Assembly (NCBI GenBank): GCA_022424925.1
Contig: JAKMGM010000138.1
Location: forward strand, 1 to 6,464
Source of the DNA: Candidatus Poseidoniaceae archaeon
GTDB taxonomy: Archaea; Thermoplasmatota; Poseidoniia; Poseidoniales; Poseidoniaceae
Direction of reading: 5' to 3'
DNA length: 6,464 nucleotides
Shown: piece after piece, positions 1 to 5,463 of the stretch
Layout: every line of letters begins with the position of its first letter
Numbering within the stretch: the first letter of the stretch is position 1
Program-made: the position numbers and the translations under genes
The notes under the pieces: generated by a model
Seen by the model: only the letters and a program-made list of their open reading frames with translations
Told to the model about the DNA's origin: nothing
Databases searched by the model: none

Positions 1-1378
1 AGTATAACCGGCGTTCGACACCTTCGCTACCCGTGACTTGGTCGAGTGAGGAAGTCTGAGGCACTGAGGGATAGGCCGACCAGTAGGCTTCACGCATCTC
101 TTGATTTGCGTTCATACATGCTACAACATCACCCGCTCGGTCTGGCAGAAGTTCTGTTCCGTTCAAATGTTGAATGAGCGGTACAATGTTTGAGAGATTG
201 ACCAACCCCCACCCAGTTTGAGTGCATGGCGCTACAGGAGAAATCGGCATGGTTCCGGAAGTGGGGTCCCAATTGAGGTCTGGATACCAAGCTGAACGGT
301 TGAGTGCCTCACGAACATCAGCATTGTCAACCATGAAGGGATTACCTTGGGAATCCGTTCCATTCACGAGCATACCTTGACGTAAATCGGGTGATGCACC
401 AGAGCCGTCATCGTTGAATTCAGAGCGTAGTGATTCCAAAACAAACGAGAGAATTCCTGCTGTTCGGGGCGTTGCAAAAGAAGTCCCTGAAGTTTCGTGA
501 TAGCCATCGGTGTCGTCATGGTTTGGGAGAACTTGCGTCCAATCTGCCGAAATATCTGGATAGGAACCTGACATGATTTCTTTTTGGTCATCACCCTCTT
601 CAGCATAACCGGCAATTCCGATAGACCAAGGGGGCCCAGCAGTGGCATCTTGAATTGCAGGCGAAGGACTGTTATCAGCAGCACCTGCATGCATTTTGCC
701 GTACTCGACTACGGCTACTTCAGTCCCGCGTTCAATCCCAGGAACAGGTACTGAACCGGGAGCGCCAAACGAGGTTGAAATGATATCAACGAGAGGTTGA
801 TTTGCAGCCGCGAGTACTGCTTCGGTACTGAACCCTTCAACAAAGAAAATGACTGCATTCGGGTTTGCGTCCAAGACAGCCCCGGTAACAGCAGAACCGT
901 GTCCATCATTCGGGTCATCAAGAATGAGGATGCCGCTGTCACCGTCCGGTGAAGCACCAATGATTTTCGTGCCTGGAAAGTACACAATATCCGTCGGACT
1001 TAGCATGTCCCAACACGATGATTTGTCAGCGTCGTAGCGCTCTTGCCAGGTTCCTTCGAACGTCAGGGCACACACTTTGTTGACCCCCAAATCGTCAAGC
1101 AACCATTGTGGATATGTTTCATTGGTTCGAAAATGGTCGTGGTATACGTTGATCCCAGTGTCGATTGGAGCAACGACAGAAAAGGCACGCCATTCATCAT
1201 TCGACGCTGGATTCTCAGTCGATTTTGGAACGCTAGATTCACCGGTCAAAGAGACTGCAAAAAAGGAAAAAACAAGGAGGAATGTGAGTAGCCCAACTGC
1301 AACCAATGCTTTCGAGTCAAGAGAGGATGATGGCGCCAATTCAGCAACGAAGGCTTCGTCGTTGTGAGCATCGGCCAT
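1..1378 (-). CDS. Membrane-anchored subtilisin-like serine peptidase (S8 family), C-terminus cut by window edge
   Basis: My translation of the minus strand from the ATG at 1378 stays open for 459 codons to the window edge. It carries the ordered S8 catalytic residues: Asp73 in an IDTGIN motif, His160 in DGHGSAV, the oxyanion Asn236 in AADNS, and Ser300 in SGTSFATP. A GWGLVN segment near 389-394 is typical of the end of the S8 domain. Residues 23-44 form one hydrophobic helix after a short acidic N-terminus, so the enzyme is probably anchored in the cytoplasmic membrane with its catalytic domain outside. Four cysteines (103, 122, 385, 421) could form disulfides, which fits that location. The Asp-to-His distance is 87 residues, against about 32 in subtilisin, so there is an insertion of roughly 55 residues. 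No propeptide-inhibitor domain is obvious. The start is supported by a GGAGGG box 6 bases upstream. Substrate is unknown; protein degradation for nutrition or surface-protein processing are both possible. Family call is firm; topology is inferred. Confidence 0.93.
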   Translation of the reverse strand, partial: MADAHNDEAFVAELAPSSSLDSKALVAVGLLTFLLVFSFFAVSLTGESSVPKSTENPASNDEWRAFSVVAPIDTGINVYHDHFRTNETYPQWLLDDLGVNKVCALTFEGTWQERYDADKSSCWDMLSPTDIVYFPGTKIIGASPDGDSGILILDDPNDGHGSAVTGAVLDANPNAVIFFVEGFSTEAVLAAANQPLVDIISTSFGAPGSVPVPGIERGTEVAVVEYGKMHAGAADNSPSPAIQDATAGPPWSIGIAGYAEEGDDQKEIMSGSYPDISADWTQVLPNHDDTDGYHETSGTSFATPRTAGILSFVLESLRSEFNDDGSGASPDLRQGMLVNGTDSQGNPFMVDNADVREALNRSAWYPDLNWDPTSGTMPISPVAPCTQTGWGLVNLSNIVPLIQHLNGTELLPDRAGDVVACMNANQEMREAYWSAYPSVPQTSSLDQVTGSEGVERRLY

Positions 1379-1448
1379 ACATTACCCTCCAACGACCACT
1401 TCATGAACCCTACGCCCATTTGAAAAACTCAACCCACCTGGATGAATC
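1379..1448. promoter_or_regulatory. Divergent intergenic region with presumed promoters for the peptidase and orn
   Basis: These 70 bases separate two divergent starts, so both promoters should lie here or reach into the coding starts. The only AT-rich stretch is around 1418-1428 (ATTTGAAAAAC on plus). It sits about 25 bases before the orn ATG, where a TATA box would be expected for a leaderless or nearly leaderless archaeal transcript, and about 43 bases before the peptidase ATG on the other strand. It is a poor match to any consensus. The promoter role is inferred from position. Confidence 0.3.
1385..1390 (-). promoter_or_regulatory. Shine-Dalgarno site of the S8 peptidase gene
   Basis: On the minus strand GGAGGG lies 6 bases before the ATG at 1378. 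It is the clearest ribosome binding site in the window and supports that ATG as the start. The other genes here have weak or no such site, so this one may be translated more strongly or differently. Confidence 0.55.
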
Positions 1449-1997
1449 ATGGGTGAAGCAGGAGAACGCTTGGTTTGGATTGACCTCGAAATGACTGGCC
1501 TTGATGTCAGGCGAGAATCCATCATTGAGATCGCTACGGTTGTTACCGATGGTGACCTAAATATCCTCGCTACAGGCCCGAATTTGGCAATAGCCGTTTC
1601 AGAACGACTGCTCGGCGAAATGGATGAATGGAATACCTCCCATCATCACGCCAGTGGGCTTGTGGAACGTGTTCGAACTCAAGGTGTGTCATGCACTGTT
1701 GCAGAACAAGAGACACTCGAATTCCTCAAGAATTGGGTGCCCCAAGGCACTGCTCCGTTGTGTGGAAACAGCGTGTGGAACGACAAGAAATTCATGGAAA
1801 AGGAAATGCCGCTTCTCAGCGATTATCTGCACTACAGGATGATTGACGTGTCAACTGTCAAAGAACTGGCTCGGCGTTGGTATCCTAGCGTCGGACGCTA
1901 CGAGAAAAAAGGAGCGCATCTCGCGCTTGATGACATTCTTGAATCCATAGAGGAATTACGTTTCTTTCGAGAGAAAATATTTGTTGACTCGACGTGA
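1449..1997 (+). CDS. orn: Oligoribonuclease (DEDDh 3'-5' exonuclease)
   Basis: This 182-residue protein has the length of E. coli Orn (181) and matches it from end to end as I remember that sequence. Orn degrades the 2-5 nt RNAs left by other RNases, and linear dinucleotides such as pGpG, to mononucleotides in the cytoplasm. The DEDDh metal-binding and catalytic residues are all present: Asp12 and Glu14 in WIDLEMTGLD, Asp112 in WNDKKF, His157 and Asp162 in HLALDD. Leu18 and His66, which clamp the dinucleotide bases, and Tyr129, which reaches into the partner subunit's active site, are kept, so a homodimer is expected. The ATG at 1449 lies 3 bases after an in-frame TGA at 1443, so no longer form is possible. 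There is no strong ribosome binding site. The stop codon ends one base before the stop of the convergent xdhC-like gene. Orn is common in proteobacteria, actinobacteria and eukaryotes (REXO2) but unusual in archaea. Confidence 0.96.
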   Translation: MGEAGERLVWIDLEMTGLDVRRESIIEIATVVTDGDLNILATGPNLAIAVSERLLGEMDEWNTSHHHASGLVERVRTQGVSCTVAEQETLEFLKNWVPQGTAPLCGNSVWNDKKFMEKEMPLLSDYLHYRMIDVSTVKELARRWYPSVGRYEKKGAHLALDDILESIEELRFFREKIFVDST

Positions 1998-2864
1998 TTA
2001 CACGCGCCAAGTAGATGCAGAAACATCCACGCTCTTGTACGACGCCATAATCTGAGCGACGACTGCCACGGCAATTTCTTCGGGTGATTCCGCACCGATG
2101 TTCAAACCAATCGGACACACGACTGCATCAAGGAGGTGCTGAGAAATGCCTTCAGCCGTGCATGTTTTTTCAAAAGCCTGCCATTTGGAACGGCTTCCTA
2201 TGACGCCAATTCGAGGAGCTTCGATGCCGTCTGGGAGAAGGTTTTCGCCGTTAAAAATGTGTAACAACTTGAGCAAGCGTTGCTGGTCTTCACTCCAGTC
2301 ATGGCCCAACAACAGCACGTCTGAAAATCGGTTCAGTGACTTAATCGATTCGTTCTCAAAAAAGGATTCTACGGCTGCACTTGAGCGTTCGACAGCACGT
2401 GGATAGAGCGATGTATCGGCGAACTCCGAGCGAGTATCATGAACCGAGTGTTGCCAGCCGAGTGCGTCAAGGGAAGCAGCAATTGCTTGGCCGCAGTGCC
2501 CGCCACCCATTAGTAATACATGTGGCATCGGTATCATCACCTCTATCGAAAGGGTCACTTGACCCCCACATAGTGAATCAAGGGGCGTTACTTCATAGCC
2601 CTTCGCACCCTTGTTGAGTCCAAATCGAAGAACTTCACCGAACGGTTGGTGCCTCGATTGCAAGAGTTTTTTGCATCGTTGTAGAACCTTCATTTCCAGT
2701 CCTGCCCCACCCACGGTACCCGTCCACTCATGGCTCATTGATACAGCGAGTTTGGCTCCGACTTTGCCTGGCACACTCCCCGAAGTAGCGATGACACTGG
2801 CAAGAACCACGCGCTGGCCCTTGGCTAACTGCGCGAGCGTCCATGCTAGAACCGCTGCAGTCAT
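1998..2864 (-). CDS. XdhC/CoxI-family molybdenum cofactor maturation protein
   Basis: XdhC-family proteins bind molybdenum cofactor, help its sulfuration and deliver it to xanthine dehydrogenase or CO-dehydrogenase-type enzymes in the cytoplasm. This 288-residue protein shows both family domains. The N-terminal XdhC/CoxI domain has TSGSVPGKVGAKLAV at 27-41, GTVGGAGLE at 49-57 and CGGQV at 99-103 with the usual cysteine. The C-terminal Rossmann domain starts with VLLMGGGHCGQAIA at 116-129 and includes GSRSKW at 223-228 and PIGLNIGAESPEEIAV at 251-266, all characteristic. The ATG at 2864 is preceded by an in-frame TAG at 2868-2870, so it is the first possible start; the ribosome binding site is weak. 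It lies 45 bases downstream of the MocA-like gene on the same strand, a functionally sensible pair. No molybdenum hydroxylase subunit is in the window, so the client enzyme is unknown. XdhC and CoxI cannot be told apart with certainty here. Confidence 0.93.
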   Translation of the reverse strand: MTAAVLAWTLAQLAKGQRVVLASVIATSGSVPGKVGAKLAVSMSHEWTGTVGGAGLEMKVLQRCKKLLQSRHQPFGEVLRFGLNKGAKGYEVTPLDSLCGGQVTLSIEVMIPMPHVLLMGGGHCGQAIAASLDALGWQHSVHDTRSEFADTSLYPRAVERSSAAVESFFENESIKSLNRFSDVLLLGHDWSEDQQRLLKLLHIFNGENLLPDGIEAPRIGVIGSRSKWQAFEKTCTAEGISQHLLDAVVCPIGLNIGAESPEEIAVAVVAQIMASYKSVDVSASTWRV

Positions 2865-2909
2865 GCCCTACGCTGCAGGCAATCACACATACGCTTTACG
2901 CTAAACGAC
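2865..2909. repeat. Short gap with three TACGCT hexamers between the mocA-like and xdhC-like genes
   Basis: The 45-base gap within the presumed mocA-xdhC operon contains TACGCT at 2869-2874, 2890-2895 and 2897-2902 on the plus strand (AGCGTA on the coding strand). The last two copies are one base apart. This could be chance, a small regulatory site, or an mRNA element before the xdhC start. No terminator hairpin is evident, which fits read-through transcription. Confidence 0.3.
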
Positions 2910-3503
2910 TCATGACATGTCAAGAAGTTGATTCTCAATTGATGCCAGCAATCGCAAGTCTTCAGGGGTATCAATGTTTAACCCTAAATGAGGGGCTTCC
3001 ACGACATGCTCTGAAAACTGAATAATGTCACGGAGCGGTTCGTCCGCAGGCGCAGCCAAAACTGAATTCACTGCCTTCGAATCCAAAAACAGTGGGTGGC
3101 CCCTGCGTTGTCCAGTTGACAACGTAGAGGAAGAGGATGATTCAAGGAGTGATCGGACGTGCTCAACAGCCCACCCTGGCCGGTCAACAGGCGCCACAAT
3201 TACGCCTCTCGGGAGACGTCCCGTATCCCCTGCTAAACTGAGTAAACCACACTGCAAACTTCCCGTTCGGCCATTTTCAGGTGTTGCATTGGCGACCACT
3301 GTAGCTCCCATCGTCGCCTTCATCACATCAAACATGAGTTCACTTCTGGTAACAACGACGATGGGTGAACAACCCGCTGCGATCAGTTTTTGTTGTGCAA
3401 GTCCGACGAGCGTTGTGGTTCCAATTTTCACCAGCGATTTTGGCTGACCGAGGCGCTGACTTGCACCCGCAGCAAGAATGATTGCAGGATAGGGTCGCAC
3501 CAT
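2910..3503 (-). CDS. mocA: MocA-like molybdenum cofactor cytidylyltransferase (NTP-transferase family)
   Basis: This 197-residue protein has the MobA/MocA nucleotidyltransferase fold and the size of MocA. Such enzymes use CTP (MocA) or GTP (MobA) to attach a nucleotide to molybdopterin-molybdenum cofactor. The N-terminal signature LAAGASQRLGQPK at 10-22 binds the nucleotide. PVD at 105-107 supplies the likely Mg2+-binding Asp107. RGHP at 134-137 and LNIDTPEDL at 175-183 are typical of the MocA branch and of related 'NTP_transf_3' proteins. A run of five serines at 122-126 is a family-unusual low-complexity loop. The ATG at 3503 is just before the conserved first strand, and no upstream in-frame start was seen. 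The xdhC-like gene follows after 45 bases. XdhC serves cytosine-dinucleotide or MPT enzymes of the xanthine oxidase family, so the pairing favours CTP specificity (MocA) over MobA. Specificity is inferred, not shown by a residue test. Confidence 0.88.
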   Translation of the reverse strand: MVRPYPAIILAAGASQRLGQPKSLVKIGTTTLVGLAQQKLIAAGCSPIVVVTRSELMFDVMKATMGATVVANATPENGRTGSLQCGLLSLAGDTGRLPRGVIVAPVDRPGWAVEHVRSLLESSSSSTLSTGQRRGHPLFLDSKAVNSVLAAPADEPLRDIIQFSEHVVEAPHLGLNIDTPEDLRLLASIENQLLDMS

Positions 3504-3589
3504 GGTTTGTTCACGAGCACGATGGTTTTCTTTTTTGCCTTGATATACACTCGATGCGTTCAGCGTCTATGTTGCGACACAAATACCGA
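3504..3589. promoter_or_regulatory. Divergent promoter region with a central TATA-like element
   Basis: These 86 bases separate the mocA-like gene (minus) from the acidic protein gene (plus). The sequence GATATACA at 3542-3549 reads TGTATATC on the other strand, so it is TATA-like both ways. It lies about 43 bases before the plus ATG at 3590 and about 40 before the minus ATG at 3503, compatible with archaeal TATA boxes giving leaders of roughly 15-20 bases. A T-rich run (3526-3537) flanks it. Neither start has a clear Shine-Dalgarno sequence. Assignment rests on position and composition only. Confidence 0.4.
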
Positions 3590-4282
3590 ATGACTGAACC
3601 TGAACTACGTTCTGTCGAATTGATGCAGGGAGTTGTGGAATCAACTTCTGCCAACATACTCAAATTGACACATACCGATATCAAGATACGCGTTCAAGGT
3701 GAATCGAAGCGTTGGTATGAAATTGAAGCCCGTTTTGATGAGCGCTATTCTGGTGATGAAGATGGTGAATGGAACACCAGTATTAACGGTAGTCGACGAG
3801 AGAGTGATCTCGTCTATGCCACTGATTATTGCGCTTCATTGTGCCTCCATTCCGATCACCAAGACCTTCCTATTGGAGACCATATCGCAACGCTCATTCT
3901 ATCGTTGTCCAACGACATTCAGACCTCAATGGAAATCCCTATGCTTGCACAATTCATTGTTGCTAAGCGGGAAATGCTCAAGAAAATCATGATATTCCAA
4001 GATACCATGATTGTGAGCACAGATATGGTTGAGGATTCCGATTGGAACGGGCACTTAGAACATGAAGAGTTTTCGTTTGACGAAGACGAAACGCTCGATT
4101 TTGAAGCGCTGTTTGAACACATGCATCCTACTGCGGAAGGAATAGAACTCGAAGACTTCGAAAATCTGGATGATATCGATGCCAAGGCAGAAGAACTCGA
4201 AAGGAAAAGGATATTGCGAGACCAACAGTTAACATCGCACTGGGATGCTGAAATCGACAAATTTTACGATAGAATGTCATAG
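3590..4282 (+). CDS. Unrecognised protein with a strongly acidic C-terminal part
   Basis: I do not recognise this 230-residue protein. Residues 1-145 look like a folded domain with alternating hydrophobic stretches. They include a WYEIEARFDERY segment at 42-53, Cys81 and Cys85, and a helical stretch at 117-136. Residues 147-205 are very acidic (about two in five are Asp or Glu), followed by a charged, probably helical tail. No signal peptide or membrane helix is seen, so it is probably cytoplasmic. The frame is open from 3482, with other ATGs at 3554 and 3569. I chose 3590 because it avoids overlap with the divergent mocA-like gene and lies a sensible distance after the TATA-like element; 3569 is a fair alternative for a leaderless message. 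The length and protein-like amino acid pattern support a real gene. The TAG stop overlaps the end of the convergent acyl-CoA dehydrogenase gene by 6 bases. Acidic tails can mediate binding to basic partners or metal ions, but no function is claimed. Confidence 0.8.
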   Translation: MTEPELRSVELMQGVVESTSANILKLTHTDIKIRVQGESKRWYEIEARFDERYSGDEDGEWNTSINGSRRESDLVYATDYCASLCLHSDHQDLPIGDHIATLILSLSNDIQTSMEIPMLAQFIVAKREMLKKIMIFQDTMIVSTDMVEDSDWNGHLEHEEFSFDEDETLDFEALFEHMHPTAEGIELEDFENLDDIDAKAEELERKRILRDQQLTSHWDAEIDKFYDRMS

Positions 4283-5425
4283 GTTTTTGGTGATTTCTCG
4301 ACCGATAATCATCTTTTGAACTTGAGATGAACCTTCGTAAATCTGCATTACCTTCGCTGCCCTCATGAGACGTGCTACTGGATACTCTTCGGAGTACCCG
4401 TAGCCACCATAGACCTGTACAGCATCGGTTGAGACTTCCATGGCGGTATCTGCAGCGAATCGTTTTGCGTGCGCAGCAGATTCCGTGTTCCGGACTCCTG
4501 CATCAAAATCAGCGGCGGACTTCCAAGTCAACATTCGAGATGCTTCAATCTTGGTTTTCATGTCAGCAAGCATGAACTGAATAGCTTGGTGCTTGTGCAA
4601 TGGTTTGCCGAATGTCGTACGCTCACCTGAATACTGCAAAGCGTGCTCATAGGCTGCCCGGGCAAGGCCTGTTGCATGAGCAGCAATGTTTGGACGGCTC
4701 ATATCAAAAGCCTTCATGGCATTCATCCATCCGCCCGATTCCGAACTGCCGACCAATTGGTCAGCGGGAATGCGAACATCGTCAAACTGTATCGAACGGG
4801 TGTCTGAGCAGCGCTGGCCCATGTTTAATTCCTTCTTACCCAGAGAAAAACCCTCAGCATTTCGCTCAACGATAAAACCAGACATGCCTTTGTAACCTGC
4901 ATCAACATCAGTCTTTGCAAGAACGAAGAAAAAATCTGCATAACCCGCTCCTGTAATCCACATTTTCGAACCGTTGATCACGTAGTCGTCTCCGTCGCGC
5001 ACAGCGGTCGTTTTGCAAGCTGCGACATCAGAACCTGCACCAGGCTCAGTGACAGCATACGATGCCAACTTGCCCTCTTCGGAAACCATGCGAAGCCACT
5101 TTTGCTTTTGCTCTTCGGTGGCACCAGTGATAATTGGTGCACATGCCAGTGAAGTTGCGTATGCCGCAGTAGCAAAACCGGGGTCACCCCACGCTAATTC
5201 TTCATTCACCAAGACCTCTTCCATCGAGCCGAGACCCGGTCCGCCATAGTCTTCTGAAATGTGTAGATTGAGCAACCCCATTTCATGGGCGGCTTGAATT
5301 GCTTCCTTTGGATAAACAGATTCTGTGTCCCAGTGTTCCGCATGTGGACGGATATTTTCAACAGCAAACTCGTTGGCAAGTTCCTTGAGCATCTCTTGCA
5401 TTTCGTCAAGTTGAAAGTTCACCAT
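4277..5425 (-). CDS. Acyl-CoA dehydrogenase, medium-chain (MCAD)-like
   Basis: This 382-residue flavoenzyme has the normal length of the short/medium-chain acyl-CoA dehydrogenases. These oxidise acyl-CoA to trans-2-enoyl-CoA using FAD and pass electrons to electron-transfer flavoprotein, the first step of beta-oxidation. The three family domains appear in order: an N-terminal helical domain, a middle beta domain with AVTEPGAGSDV at 124-134 and KMWITGAG at 154-161, and a C-terminal helical domain with GERTTFGKPL at 267-276, QVYGGYGYSEEYPV at 337-350 and QIYEGSSQVQ at 361-370. Glu364 is at the catalytic-base position used by SCAD and MCAD; isovaleryl-CoA and long-chain enzymes place it elsewhere. 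KKELNMGQRCSDTR at 197-210 agrees with mitochondrial MCAD as I recall it. Chain-length preference cannot be fixed from sequence alone. It starts 38 bases after the exchanger gene on the same strand, perhaps co-transcribed, with no clear ribosome binding site. No ETF or other beta-oxidation gene is in the window. Confidence 0.96.
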   Translation of the reverse strand: MVNFQLDEMQEMLKELANEFAVENIRPHAEHWDTESVYPKEAIQAAHEMGLLNLHISEDYGGPGLGSMEEVLVNEELAWGDPGFATAAYATSLACAPIITGATEEQKQKWLRMVSEEGKLASYAVTEPGAGSDVAACKTTAVRDGDDYVINGSKMWITGAGYADFFFVLAKTDVDAGYKGMSGFIVERNAEGFSLGKKELNMGQRCSDTRSIQFDDVRIPADQLVGSSESGGWMNAMKAFDMSRPNIAAHATGLARAAYEHALQYSGERTTFGKPLHKHQAIQFMLADMKTKIEASRMLTWKSAADFDAGVRNTESAAHAKRFAADTAMEVSTDAVQVYGGYGYSEEYPVARLMRAAKVMQIYEGSSQVQKMIIGREITKNL

Positions 5426-5463
5426 GAACGACCCAAGAAGCCGCCCTTTATGTCTTCATTGAT

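Noticed and set aside
364..987. Two minus-strand open frames (364-690 and 715-987) within the peptidase region
   Set aside because: They are out of frame with the S8 peptidase, whose own frame is continuous from 1378 to the window edge with all catalytic motifs in order. They are not fragments of a broken gene.
3025..3447. 140-codon plus-strand open frame inside the mocA-like gene
   Set aside because: It is antisense to a gene with clear family motifs, its composition is low-complexity, and it has no recognisable domain. It is a shadow of codon use on the other strand.
1998..3503. A novel defence or signalling system built from orn, xdhC, mocA and the acidic gene
   Set aside because: Orn can act on pGpG from cyclic-di-GMP breakdown, but no cyclase, phosphodiesterase or effector is present. 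mocA and xdhC have an ordinary joint role in Moco maturation.
3482..3589. Longer start (ATG at 3482) for the acidic protein
   Set aside because: It would overlap the divergent mocA-like gene and cover the TATA-like element. The extra 36 residues look unlike a conserved N-terminus. ATG 3569 remains possible.
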